In this document: one piece after another, positions 42,337 through 52,269 of the stretch
Layout of the letters: every line of letters starts with the position of its first letter
How positions within the stretch are numbered: the first letter of the stretch is position 1
NCBI RefSeq assembly: GCF_900110955.1
Contig: NZ_FOFR01000021.1
Span: forward strand, 1-64,000
From: Lentzea xinjiangensis
GTDB taxonomy: Bacteria > Actinomycetota > Actinomycetes > Mycobacteriales > Pseudonocardiaceae
Length of the DNA stretch: 64,000 bases
Direction of reading: 5' to 3'
Translations under genes and position numbers: made by a program
Notes under the pieces: model-generated
What the model saw: the letters and a program-made list of their open reading frames with translations, nothing else
Databases searched by the model: none
Told to the model about the DNA's origin: nothing

Positions 42337-45300
42337 TGAGGTCCCCTCGGATCCCTCGTACGGAAGTTCAGGCCGAAATGTTGAACCACTGCGTGACAGC
42401 TTGGTTTACAGGGATCCATCTCGTTCAGGTAAGAGGGATGAGTCTGCGTTCTACCAATGAAGGCAGCGACTTCGGCGCCCTGCACCGCGCTCACCCCTTC
42501 ACGGTAAATCGCATCCGACAGGCATGCGATCAGACCACATCGTCCATGGTTGCGCGACGGCTCGCCGGCCCTCGCCACGGCGTCAAGGACCGTCTGGACG
42601 GCGGGATGCACGTAAATGGGAGTCTTGCTGCTCCCGTTCATGTATACATTCCCGTTGGTGAGGCGGATCGCCTCGGATGCGCCGGGACGCGTCTTGCTCG
42701 AGTAAGCACCGGGTACGCCGAACGCCATGGCCTGTCCCCTGGCAGCGGTCACCACGTCGACGTCCAACCCAGCCGCGTAGGAGTTGTTCGGGCAGGTCGA
42801 CGGCGGTTGCGCCTGGGTGTTGTGAACAAGTACGTCAGCGGTGGCGCCCCTGTCACCGGTCGCCCCCACGAAGTACGTGTGGATGGCGTCGACCGTCAGG
42901 TTGTAGACGAGCCTCGACCCGGTGAACGTCCGCTTCCCGAGAACAGTCGCCGGACGGTTGTCCCCTGTCGTGAACGTGTAACCGGGCTCGAGCTCCTCGG
43001 TCTCGACCCAGCGTCCCTTGTTCGCGACCCAGAACGGGTGCTCGTCCGTCGCGACGATCTTGCCGACGCCGGAGCTGCTCGCGACCTGGACCTCGTACAC
43101 CTCGTGGTCGGTGCGGTACGAGCGGACGTCGCTGACCTTCTTGACCGCGCGTTCCCCGGTTGTGGGGTCGGTCGCGACGACCTCGTCACCGAGCTCGATG
43201 TCCTTGATCGGCTTGCGCGAGCCGTCGGCCATCAGCACCGGCGTGTCACCCGAGAAGCTGTTCAGGTCCAGCTGGACCGGACAACTCGCGCCTGCTGCGC
43301 CACGGCTCCGCTCGCCGGCCTCCTTCGCCTTTCCGTTGCCCCGCTTCTTCGACCCGCCCAGCAACGACAGCACATCGCCGACCCCGGGTACCTGGCTCGC
43401 GGCGAAGTCGGTCACCGCCTCCTCGGCCACCGTCTGGATGACCGACACGCCCGGCTTCACCACCGTGGCCTTGATGATGTCCCAAGTCTTGTTGACGTCC
43501 TGGACGTTCTCCGCCAGAGCGCCCACCTTGCGCGCCGGCAGGTTCGGTGCGGAGGACACCAGGTCCTTCGCGGCGATCTTCGGTGTGAGGGCGGCTTTCT
43601 GGATCGGCAACGGGTTGTGCTTGGCCGCGTAGGCGATGGCCGCCTTGGCGCGTTTGGTGATGGCCTGCATCGCCGCTATCCGGGCGGCTCTGGCCGCGGC
43701 TTCGGCCGCCGCCTTGCGCGCGGCGAGCTGGACCGCCTGTTTGGCCGCTGTCTTGGCGAAGTCGGCTACGCGTGAGCCCGCCCTCGCCAGGTCGTCGCCG
43801 TACCTCCGTGCGCCGTTGGCCAGGTCGTCGCCGTACCTGCGGGCTGCGCCGACGACGTCGTCGCCGTACCTGCGGGCACCGCCGATGACGTCGTCCGCGT
43901 ACTTGACGAGGTACTTGCCCGCCTTCAGCAGCTTGCCGCCGGGGATGAAGTTCGACACCGCCCAGAAGGCGTTGGCCCAGCTCGGTTCGCGGATGAAGTT
44001 CGCGACGTCGTTGTAGCCGGAGACCTCCTTGACGACCTCCAGGCCGACCTTCGCGACGGTCTTGACGCCGTTCCAGACCTTGCCCCAGTCCGGCCAGTGG
44101 CCGTCCGGGTCGACCATGTCCAGCGGCCTGCCCGCGCCGTAGGTGTAGCGGTTGAACAGCACCGACGGGCCCGAGGAGGCCGACACCGAGTCGCGCGAGG
44201 CGAACGCGCCGGTACCTGGCTGGTACCAGCGGGCCCCCATGTTGACCTGCTTGGTGTCCGGGTCCGTCCAGTCACCCTGGTAGCCGACGGAGCGGGAGGA
44301 ACCCGTGGTGGCCGTGCGGACGCCGAAGGGGTCGAACGCCGCCGAGTCCGCCACGCCCGAGGTGGCGGTCGGGTCGAAGCCGCCCACCACGTCGCCGTGC
44401 TTGTCCGACAGGGCGAGTCGCTTGACGCCACCCTCCGAGATGGACAGCAGCTCACCGGAAGCACCCCGGCCGTACAGGGCGTTGCCGTCGGACACCGGGT
44501 CGATGTCGAAGCCCGCGTAGGCGAACGACTTGGTACCACGGGAGACCACGCGGTCGGCGCCGTCGTAGGCGTAGGTGGTCTTGCCGACGGCGATCAGGCG
44601 GTCGAACGCGTCGAAGGAGAACTTCTCCTCCATGCCGGACGACGTGCGGGACTCCATCGTCCCGCGCGGTGAGTACCTGTAGGTGTAGTCGCCGTCCGAC
44701 AGCAGCCGGTTCCGCTCGTCGTAGGCAGCGGTCTTGGCCCCGTTCTGCGTGCGGTTGCCGGACCCGTCCCACGAGTACGCGGTCGTGACCCCGCCGACAG
44801 TCCACGACTTCAGGCGGTTCGCGTAGTCGTAGGTGTAGGTGTGGTCACCGGAACCGGCGAGACCCGACGTGACCTTGCGGGTCAACGCGTCGTTGTTGTT
44901 GTACTCGTAGGAAGCGGACGACTCGACAGCGCCCGCGGCGGTCTTCAGGACGTCGGACTTCTGCCGGCCCAGCGCGTCGTAGTCGATCTCACGCGACCGC
45001 ACCGACCCGTACTGGATCTTCTTGAGCTGGCCGGCCTCGTTGTACGTGACCACCTGGCCGACACCGGTCAGCGGATCGGTCATCGTGCTCAGGCGGCCGT
45101 GGGCGTAGGAGAACCGGGCCGTGCCCGCGGCGTCCGTCCGGGTCTTCAGGCGACCCTGCTCGTCGTACTCGAAGGACGACGTGCCGGACGGGCCCGAGGC
45201 GGACAGCACACCGCTGCGGTCGTCGTAGTCGTAGACGTTGCGCCCGCCGGGCGCGTCCATCTCCTTCAACCGGCCCGCGAGGTCGTACACCCGCTCCCGC

Positions 45301-48300
45301 GTCGACGTCGCCGCCGCGCCCGCACCGGTCTCGGACTTCAACCGGCCCAGGCTGTCGTACGCGGTCTCGCGCACCACGTTGCCCGGCGCGGTCATCCGCA
45401 CCGCGTTGCCCGAGGCGTCGTAGACCGAGGTCCACGTGCGGTCGGCCAACGCCGGGTGAGCCGCGGTCGAGGGCTCGATCACCTTCTCCGGCAACGACCA
45501 CGAGTTGTAGGTCGTGAGGAACCTGTTGCCGCGGCCGTCGGTGTACCGCGTGCGGTGGCCCGCCGCGTCGTAGCCGAACGAGGTGGTGATGCTCGACGTG
45601 TCCGTCACCGGCTCGACCTGCGAGACGATCCGGTTCAAAGCGTCGTACGTGTACGTCGCCGAGCGCTTCATCGCATCGGTCGCGGTCACGACGTTGCCGG
45701 CGTCGTCATGCGCGTATGTGCTGTTGCGCAGGATGTTGCCGGTGCCGTCGAGGCTGAACTGGCCGTTCATCCGGCCGAACGCGTCGTGCCGGACGTAGCT
45801 CGTCCTGCCCAGCGCGTCACGCTGCCACGACTGACGGCCGAGACCGTCGTAGCCGTACTGCGTGGTGACGTTGGCCGCGTCGGTCGTGCTGGTCCGCTGG
45901 CCGAGGGCGTCGTAGGCGAACTTGGTGATGTCGTTCGCCGGCGCCGGGGACGTCACCTGCTTGAGCTCACCGCCGTCGAAGTACTCGAACGTGGTGGTGA
46001 ACGCCGCGGAGACGGGCTTGCGCTCGAGCACCGACTCGGTGATCTTGCGGCCCAGCTCGTCGTACGTGGCCTCGGTGCGCGCGCCCGTCGGGTCGGTCGC
46101 CGAGAGCTGCTCGCCCTTGTGCGTGTAGGTGTACTTCCAGACACCGCCGACCTCGGTCGGGGCGTCGGCCTTCGGGTCCTGCTGCTCGACCATCCGGCCC
46201 TGCTGGTCGAACCGGTAGCGCGTCACGGCGCCACGCGGGTCGACGACCTCGATCGCGTTGCCGACCGCGTCGTACTTGCGCTCGATCACACCGCGGATCG
46301 CCGCGGTGGCTCCGGGAGCCCTGTACTCCGGGGTCTCCGTGCGGGTCAGCCGGCCGATCTTGTCGTAGGAGTTGAGGACGACCTGGCCGTTCTCGTCCTT
46401 GGCCTGGACCTCCTCGCCGAAGGTGTTGTAGCCGACGAAGCTCTCCGGGGCGCGCGTGACGACGGTGGTCTCGCCCGCCTCGGTCGCGGTCTCCACGGCG
46501 GTGACCGGGTGCTTGACCGCGACCTGGCGCTCCGCCTCGTCGTAGCGGAACGTCGTCGTGAACGCCGCCTTGTCGGCCCCGGCCACGTTGCCGCGCGGGT
46601 CGGTCTCGGTCAGCTTCAGGCCGCGCTGGTCGAACGTGCGCGACGTGACGAGCGACTTGGTTCCCGAGGTCATCGTCTCGCTGACCTGGTTGCCGGTGTC
46701 GTCGTAGGCGTAGTCGACCACCCGCGACGTGTCGAGGTTCAGCGTCCCGGTGTTGGAACCCTTGCCACTGGCCGTGGTCTGCGTGACGTTGCCGTTGCCG
46801 TCGTACCGGTAGGTGGTGCGGCGGTTCAGGCCCGCCGGGTCGGCGATGGCCTGGTCGACGCGACCTGCCGCGTCGATCACGAACTCCTCGACCTTGCCGC
46901 CCGCGCTCACCTTGCGGACGAGGTGGCCGGCGCCGTCGTACTTGTTCTCCTCCAGCAGGACCCTGCGGGGCTGCGCGCCCTGCACCGGGATCTCCGCGAG
47001 CACCCTGGCCACGAGGCCGTTCGGGGTGTACTCGTAGATCGTCCGCCGGCCCATCGAGTCGACGCTGCGGATCAGCCTGCCGCCGAGGTCGTAGGTGTTG
47101 GCCTCCAGCACCAGCAGCCGGCCGGCGTCCTTCTCCTCCGCAGACTGCCCGATGCCGCCGGACACGGGCTTGCCGTGCCAGCCGCGCAACCGCACCTCGG
47201 CGACCTTGTTCCGCGCCGTGTACGCGTACTCGATCCTGGTGCCGAGCGCGTCGACGACGAACGTGCGGTTGCCGAAGTTGTCGTAGCCGTAGGAGGTCTT
47301 GTTGCCCTCGCCGTCGGTGACCGAGTCCTGGCGGCCGCGGTCGTCGTAGGTGTAGGAGATCGTGCGGGTGGCGTCCTGGCCGGTCAGGTCCGAGATCTCG
47401 ACCTTCTCCGGCTGGCCGTCGGCGTTGAAGGTCGTCCTGGTGTGCTTGGTGTGGACCTTGCCGTCGACGGCGTTCTTCACGCCGGCGTCGGTCACCTCGA
47501 CCGGGTGGTTGAGCCCGTCGTGGACGAACTTCGTCTCCAGCCCTTGCGGGTAGGAGTCCGAGATCTCCTTCTCGCTGGTCTTGCGGCCCAGGTTGTCGTA
47601 CGCGTACTGGGTCCGCAGGCCGTTCGGCTCGACCTTCTCGAACAGGTCGCCGTTGTCGTGGTAGCGGAAGGTCGTCGTCTTGTTCCGGCCGTCCGTTGTG
47701 GACTTCAGCAGACCCATCGGCTCGTTGCCGACCGTCGTCTGCCCCGGCCGCGGCACCGCGCCGATCGCCGACTCGACGTAGCCGTGCACGACGGTCGAGC
47801 CGTCGGGCATCGTCTGCTTGGTCAGGTCGCCGCGGGTGTTGTACTCCGACTTGGTCAGGTACCTGTTGTCCGTCGGGCCGGATGAGCGGCCGTCACGCGC
47901 CTCGAGCTGCTTGTCGATGCGCGGGTCGGTGTCGTTGACGCTGCCCGGGGCGGGCTGGAAGTACGTGAAGTGCTCGGTGTCGCAGATGCCCGGCTCACGG
48001 CAGGAAGTGCGGGAGACGACGTTGCCGCGGGCGTCGTGGACGAGCTGGACCTGGTGGCCGTTCTCGTCGGCGATCTTGTGCTGGAAGCCGCTCTCGTCGT
48101 ACTCGTAGCTGCGCACCCCGATGCCCTGCGCGGGACCACCGGCCCAGTCGGGTGCGCCCGAGCCGGGACCACCGCAGAAGCCGGGGCTGCCGTCGGGGTT
48201 GGGTGGCGGGACGCCCGAGCACGGCGGCGCCGACGTCGGCGTCGTGGGCACGGCGGACGGGTCCGCGCGGTCCTCGTGCCGGACGGTGGTGCCGAGCGGA

Positions 48301-51300
48301 GCGCCGAACCGGATGATCCGGCCCTTGACCGGGTCGTAGTCGAAGAAGTGCGGCCGTCTGCCGGGATCGGTCACCTCGATGGTGCGGACGAGGTTGCGGA
48401 CGGTGCGGCCGTCCGGCTGCTGCTTCTCCGTGCCGGACACCGCTGGCACGCCCAGCTTCCACACACCGCCGTTCTCGTCGGTGTACTCCCGCAGCCGGTC
48501 GTTCACCACGTCGTAGGAGAGCCGGGCGGCGACGCGGCCGCTCGGCATGGTCACCGAGGTGAGCTGGTCGGAGTGACCACGGGCGAGGAAGTGCCCGCGG
48601 ACGGTCTCCTGCCCCAGCGGGCGCTGGTAGAGCGCGACCTCGTCGATGTCACCGGCGAAGTGCTTCTTGCCCTCCCCCGCCCACCAGCCGGGCCAGAACT
48701 CGGGCACCAGGACGCGCGCCGCGCCGATCTGGCCGTAGTTCAGCAGGCTGTCGTCGATCTCGCCCTCGGTCGAGCCGACCTTGGCGCCGTCGAGGTACAT
48801 CGACTGGGTCGCCAGCGATCCGGTGAGGACCACGTGGTGCCACTCGCCGTCGTTCACCGCGACGGAGGTGGTGATCGGGTCGTACCTGCCGTGCCAGAAC
48901 TGGCCGCGCAGCTTGCCGTCCTTGTCGACGAACAGCGCGGGAAGCGCGCTGAAGTTGTCCGTCGCGTCGAACGGCTTGCTCTGGAAGCCGATCAGCGGCC
49001 CGCCGGACGTGGTCCTGAACCACATCTCGACGGACAGGTCACGGCTCTTCTTGATCGCTCCGGCGGGCAGCTTGACGAAGGAGTTGCTGCCGTTGAACGA
49101 CGCCGCGGTGTCGGGGTTGTTCGCCAACGGCCCCGGCACGCCGAGGGTCGTGTTGTTGTGGACGCCCCAGTCCTTGTTGAGGTTGGTGGCCACCTGGCTG
49201 ACCGCGTGCTCACCGCTGGGCTCGCCGAGGCGCCAGTACGAGTCGGGCTTGGCGTCCATGACCATGGACCGGTAGTGCGAGCCCTGCTCGTAGTTGTACT
49301 GGGTGCACTTGGCGTTGGGGTCGCACACCTTCTTGAGCTGGTCGCCGACGTACTCGTAGGTCCACCTGATCGGCGTGCCACCGGTGGCCGGCGCGTCGGT
49401 CTTGACCTCGGTGACGTGGCCGCCGGTCCAGGTGAAGTACAGCGTGCGGTTGCCGCTGGTCCGGCTGATCGCACGCTTGAGCTGGCCGTTCGCGTCGTAG
49501 TCGAGCTCGATGTTGCGGCCGGCGTTGTCGAAGTTCCTGATCACGCGGCCGTCGGTCTGGCGGAACCGGTAGGTGTTGTTCGCCTTGTCCACCAGGACGT
49601 ACGGGCGCTCCGGGTCCGCCATGTCCTGGTAGAACGTCGCGAACCGGCCGGGCGGCGGCGAGAAGCTGCCGTTGTCCGGGTTCTTGCCGAACCGCACCGC
49701 CTGACCGTCCGGGTACGTCACGACGACGTTGCCCGAACCGTCGTTGTCCGGCACGACCCGCATGTCGAAGCGCGTCGACCAGCCCGCGCCGAACAGCCCG
49801 TCCTCACGCGGGTCGAGGCTGTTGTAGGTGCGGGCGATGGAGAGCTCGGGTCCGGTGACCACGACCGCCGCGTCGACCGCACCGGTCGTGTAGTTGCCGA
49901 TCTGCGGGTCGAAGTCCAGGTCACCGGCGCTGTACGGCGCACCGCCCAGGTGCGAGGTGATGTCGGGCTGCGGCACCGACGTCAGCAGCGCGCTGAACGG
50001 CAGCGCCTCGCTGGGCTGGCCGGAGGGGTCGTACGCGGTCGAGCGCCAGTGGTAGGTCTGGCTCCACTTCAACCATCCCTTCGGGACGGTCCACGTCTTC
50101 GACTGCACCCTCGGCGAGGTCTTGCAGGTGTCGGCCGTGTCGTTGGGCGAGCCGTCGGTTTTGCTGGTGCAGACCCGGAACTCGTACTTGAGGGGCTCCT
50201 CCGGCGTCGAGTCGACGTCGACCGCGTCCGCCCACAGCTGCGGCGTCAGCGTCGGCGCGTTGTGCCCGGCCGGCGGGTACTGGCCCTTCACGATCGGCGG
50301 CAGGTTGAACACGGTCAACGACAACCGGGCGGGCGGGATCTGCTCGTCGGTGAAGTAGGTGTTGCCGTGCATCATGCTGAAGTCGAGCAGGTAGTCGCCC
50401 GGGTCCAGCCTGGTGATCTTCGCGTCCAGCGTGGCGGTCTCGCCCGGTGCCACCGCTCTGGGCAGCTCGGCGGCGACGTTCGAGGCGACCAGGCGGCCGT
50501 CGGTCCGGAACGCGCGGTAGGCGAACTTGTAGCCCGCCTCCTTGGTCCACGTGGCGCCGCTGCGGTTGGTGACCGCGATCTTGACGAAGCCGTCCTGCAG
50601 CCGGTGCACGGGAGGTTCCGGCATCCCGCGTTCGACGCGGTAGGCGGCGTCGTGCGGGGTGTGCGTGATGAAGAGCTTGGGCTGGTTCGCGCTCGCCCTG
50701 GTACCGACGAACGTCTTCCAGCTGCGCACGGCCTTCACCGCGAGACCGTTGTTCGCGGTCTGGCCCTTCACCCACCGCTGCACGAGGTCACGGCCGCCCT
50801 CACCGAGGTCGATCGACTCACCGGACTGCGGGCAGGCCGACTGCGACTGGCCGAGAGCGACGTGGCCGTGGGCGAACGACGCGCTGCCGAGCACGGCGGG
50901 GTTCGAGGCGGGGTGTCCGGAACCGCTCTCGCTCCACGCGCCGGTGACCTCGTGCACCGTGATCGGCTCGGGACGGCACGACGGGGCGTCGAAGTTCGTC
51001 AGGTAGAGCTGTGCGCCGAAGACCCGGTGGTTGGCCAGGTTCTGCATGCCGTTGGCGGTGAACTTCAGGTACATGACGGAGCCGTTGCCGATGGTCAGCT
51101 GGTCTCCGGTCACGCGCGTGCCGCCGGAGGTCGTCATGCCCTGGCTGGCGTTGGGACCGGTCACGGACGGGTCGACGGCGATCGGGAACTTCCTCGCACC
51201 GTCCCGGATCCAGTCAGCGTCGGCGGTCATCTTCAGCGCCTGGCCGCCGTTGTGCGGCACCAGCTCGTACTTGACGCCGGCGGAGTAGGCGCCGGCCGCG

Positions 51301-52202
51301 TCGACCATGTGCCCGGCGGGGATCGTCGCCGCGACGTTGCCCGCCCCGTCGGTCAGCACGACCGCGTTGTCGACGACCTTCGCCTGGAGACCGGCGAGCC
51401 GCAGGGGGAAGGTCCAACCGGTCTCGGCGTCGGCACCGGACAGGACGAGGGTCTCCTTGACACCGCCTGGGGTGACGTCGAGCCGCAGGTCGGTGTTCTT
51501 GCCGACGCCGGGGTAGACGACCGTGCTGCCGTTCACGCGCGCCGGGGCGGCACTCGTCCCCGCCAGGCCGAACGCGAACTCGCCGCCGTTGGCGAGCTTC
51601 ATGGACACGAACGGGCTTTCGGAGGCAGTGCCCGCGAAGCGCGTGTCGGTCGAGTCGGCTGCGTTGCGCCAGCCGTTGCCGTCCTTGACGAGCTTCGTGT
51701 CGATTTCCGCCCACGAACCGTCCTGCTTGCGGTAGTTCGTCGGCGACTGCGAGTACTCGGTCGTCAGCGTGCCGTCCGGGTTGCCGAACGTCCGCGAGTT
51801 CTCGTCCCGTTTGGACGGGTCTTCCTTGCTGTTCGCGGCGTCGAAGCCCTTGAAGGTGCCGGGCGCCTCGACTTCGCGCACCGCGTTGCGCTTCGGCGCT
51901 TCCTCCGGGAAGCGCGGCTGCGGGTACCGGGAGAGCTCGGACCTGGCCTCGGCGCGGTTGACGTCCTGGCCGGCGGGCACGTGGCCCTGCGACTGGCCTT
52001 CCGCGCTGTTCCACACCTGGTCCGGCGCGAGCTGGCTGGGATCAAGTGCCGCGGCGGACATCCACTGCGGCAACAGCTGGATCATGGTCGGTGCTGTCAC
52101 TCCGCCGAACATCAGCACCACGAGTGCTGCTATCGCGGCTGTGCGTCCTCTTCTCGACCGTAAGAACGGCAGGCGAGCACGCCGAACACGCCCGTTGGGC
52201 AT
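42333..52202 (-). CDS. RHS/YD-repeat polymorphic toxin with HINT and deaminase-like tip
   Basis: A 3289-residue envelope toxin. Residues about 20-42: membrane or signal anchor. About 50-750: beta-rich region. About 755-850: DUF6531-like (DLDFDPQIGNYTTGAVDAAV). About 975-1200: LamG-like lectin domain. Then many YD repeats (YxYDxxG) forming the RHS shell, closing near 2630-2690 with the core GYQGDWTDPDTKQVNMGARWY. An Ala-rich helical region with ARRYGDD repeats follows. About 2982-3128: HINT self-cleaving domain (SFSGDTPVLMADGS, TDEHPFWV, ending VLVHN). Last 161 residues: toxin tip with HGRC (3219-3222) and CKPSC (3265-3269), resembling YwqJ-type deaminases, though the catalytic Glu after Cys is missing. 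Function: contact-dependent killing of competitors. Confidence 0.9.
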   Translation of the reverse strand: MPNGRVRRARLPFLRSRRGRTAAIAALVVLMFGGVTAPTMIQLLPQWMSAAALDPSQLAPDQVWNSAEGQSQGHVPAGQDVNRAEARSELSRYPQPRFPEEAPKRNAVREVEAPGTFKGFDAANSKEDPSKRDENSRTFGNPDGTLTTEYSQSPTNYRKQDGSWAEIDTKLVKDGNGWRNAADSTDTRFAGTASESPFVSMKLANGGEFAFGLAGTSAAPARVNGSTVVYPGVGKNTDLRLDVTPGGVKETLVLSGADAETGWTFPLRLAGLQAKVVDNAVVLTDGAGNVAATIPAGHMVDAAGAYSAGVKYELVPHNGGQALKMTADADWIRDGARKFPIAVDPSVTGPNASQGMTTSGGTRVTGDQLTIGNGSVMYLKFTANGMQNLANHRVFGAQLYLTNFDAPSCRPEPITVHEVTGAWSESGSGHPASNPAVLGSASFAHGHVALGQSQSACPQSGESIDLGEGGRDLVQRWVKGQTANNGLAVKAVRSWKTFVGTRASANQPKLFITHTPHDAAYRVERGMPEPPVHRLQDGFVKIAVTNRSGATWTKEAGYKFAYRAFRTDGRLVASNVAAELPRAVAPGETATLDAKITRLDPGDYLLDFSMMHGNTYFTDEQIPPARLSLTVFNLPPIVKGQYPPAGHNAPTLTPQLWADAVDVDSTPEEPLKYEFRVCTSKTDGSPNDTADTCKTSPRVQSKTWTVPKGWLKWSQTYHWRSTAYDPSGQPSEALPFSALLTSVPQPDITSHLGGAPYSAGDLDFDPQIGNYTTGAVDAAVVVTGPELSIARTYNSLDPREDGLFGAGWSTRFDMRVVPDNDGSGNVVVTYPDGQAVRFGKNPDNGSFSPPPGRFATFYQDMADPERPYVLVDKANNTYRFRQTDGRVIRNFDNAGRNIELDYDANGQLKRAISRTSGNRTLYFTWTGGHVTEVKTDAPATGGTPIRWTYEYVGDQLKKVCDPNAKCTQYNYEQGSHYRSMVMDAKPDSYWRLGEPSGEHAVSQVATNLNKDWGVHNNTTLGVPGPLANNPDTAASFNGSNSFVKLPAGAIKKSRDLSVEMWFRTTSGGPLIGFQSKPFDATDNFSALPALFVDKDGKLRGQFWHGRYDPITTSVAVNDGEWHHVVLTGSLATQSMYLDGAKVGSTEGEIDDSLLNYGQIGAARVLVPEFWPGWWAGEGKKHFAGDIDEVALYQRPLGQETVRGHFLARGHSDQLTSVTMPSGRVAARLSYDVVNDRLREYTDENGGVWKLGVPAVSGTEKQQPDGRTVRNLVRTIEVTDPGRRPHFFDYDPVKGRIIRFGAPLGTTVRHEDRADPSAVPTTPTSAPPCSGVPPPNPDGSPGFCGGPGSGAPDWAGGPAQGIGVRSYEYDESGFQHKIADENGHQVQLVHDARGNVVSRTSCREPGICDTEHFTYFQPAPGSVNDTDPRIDKQLEARDGRSSGPTDNRYLTKSEYNTRGDLTKQTMPDGSTVVHGYVESAIGAVPRPGQTTVGNEPMGLLKSTTDGRNKTTTFRYHDNGDLFEKVEPNGLRTQYAYDNLGRKTSEKEISDSYPQGLETKFVHDGLNHPVEVTDAGVKNAVDGKVHTKHTRTTFNADGQPEKVEISDLTGQDATRTISYTYDDRGRQDSVTDGEGNKTSYGYDNFGNRTFVVDALGTRIEYAYTARNKVAEVRLRGWHGKPVSGGIGQSAEEKDAGRLLVLEANTYDLGGRLIRSVDSMGRRTIYEYTPNGLVARVLAEIPVQGAQPRRVLLEENKYDGAGHLVRKVSAGGKVEEFVIDAAGRVDQAIADPAGLNRRTTYRYDGNGNVTQTTASGKGSNTGTLNLDTSRVVDYAYDDTGNQVSETMTSGTKSLVTSRTFDQRGLKLTETDPRGNVAGADKAAFTTTFRYDEAERQVAVKHPVTAVETATEAGETTVVTRAPESFVGYNTFGEEVQAKDENGQVVLNSYDKIGRLTRTETPEYRAPGATAAIRGVIERKYDAVGNAIEVVDPRGAVTRYRFDQQGRMVEQQDPKADAPTEVGGVWKYTYTHKGEQLSATDPTGARTEATYDELGRKITESVLERKPVSAAFTTTFEYFDGGELKQVTSPAPANDITKFAYDALGQRTSTTDAANVTTQYGYDGLGRQSWQRDALGRTSYVRHDAFGRMNGQFSLDGTGNILRNSTYAHDDAGNVVTATDAMKRSATYTYDALNRIVSQVEPVTDTSSITTSFGYDAAGHRTRYTDGRGNRFLTTYNSWSLPEKVIEPSTAAHPALADRTWTSVYDASGNAVRMTAPGNVVRETAYDSLGRLKSETGAGAAATSTRERVYDLAGRLKEMDAPGGRNVYDYDDRSGVLSASGPSGTSSFEYDEQGRLKTRTDAAGTARFSYAHGRLSTMTDPLTGVGQVVTYNEAGQLKKIQYGSVRSREIDYDALGRQKSDVLKTAAGAVESSASYEYNNNDALTRKVTSGLAGSGDHTYTYDYANRLKSWTVGGVTTAYSWDGSGNRTQNGAKTAAYDERNRLLSDGDYTYRYSPRGTMESRTSSGMEEKFSFDAFDRLIAVGKTTYAYDGADRVVSRGTKSFAYAGFDIDPVSDGNALYGRGASGELLSISEGGVKRLALSDKHGDVVGGFDPTATSGVADSAAFDPFGVRTATTGSSRSVGYQGDWTDPDTKQVNMGARWYQPGTGAFASRDSVSASSGPSVLFNRYTYGAGRPLDMVDPDGHWPDWGKVWNGVKTVAKVGLEVVKEVSGYNDVANFIREPSWANAFWAVSNFIPGGKLLKAGKYLVKYADDVIGGARRYGDDVVGAARRYGDDLANGARRYGDDLARAGSRVADFAKTAAKQAVQLAARKAAAEAAARAARIAAMQAITKRAKAAIAYAAKHNPLPIQKAALTPKIAAKDLVSSAPNLPARKVGALAENVQDVNKTWDIIKATVVKPGVSVIQTVAEEAVTDFAASQVPGVGDVLSLLGGSKKRGNGKAKEAGERSRGAAGASCPVQLDLNSFSGDTPVLMADGSRKPIKDIELGDEVVATDPTTGERAVKKVSDVRSYRTDHEVYEVQVASSSGVGKIVATDEHPFWVANKGRWVETEELEPGYTFTTGDNRPATVLGKRTFTGSRLVYNLTVDAIHTYFVGATGDRGATADVLVHNTQAQPPSTCPNNSYAAGLDVDVVTAARGQAMAFGVPGAYSSKTRPGASEAIRLTNGNVYMNGSSKTPIYVHPAVQTVLDAVARAGEPSRNHGRCGLIACLSDAIYREGVSAVQGAEVAAFIGRTQTHPSYLNEMDPCKPSCHAVVQHFGLNFRTRDPRGPQ
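43785..43905. repeat. 33-bp tandem repeats encoding ARRYGDD
   Basis: Four imperfect 33-bp units encode repeats of the 11-residue pattern ARRYGDDxxxG in the RHS linker before the HINT domain. They probably form an amphipathic helix of variable length. Confidence 0.65.
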
Positions 52203-52233
52203 GGTGGTCCCCCAGGATTCGGATGTGCGGGTA

Positions 52234-52264
52234 CGAGGGGCCTCCCGTGGCGGGAGGCCCCTCG
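52234..52264 (-). terminator. Perfect 14-bp stem-loop between propeller and RHS genes
   Basis: Arms 52234-52247 and 52251-52264 pair perfectly around TGG, 5 bases beyond the propeller gene stop and 31 bases before the RHS start codon. It ends the propeller transcript, or attenuates read-through into the RHS gene. Confidence 0.75.
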
Positions 52265-52269
52265 TCAGA

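Noticed and set aside
43785-43905. Possible CRISPR-like repeats
   Set aside because: The 33-bp units are contiguous, have no spacers and encode a peptide repeat inside a large gene.
47970-52163. Very long plus-strand open frame opposite the RHS gene
   Set aside because: Antisense shadow: the minus frame shows clear YD repeats and LamG domain, the plus frame shows none.
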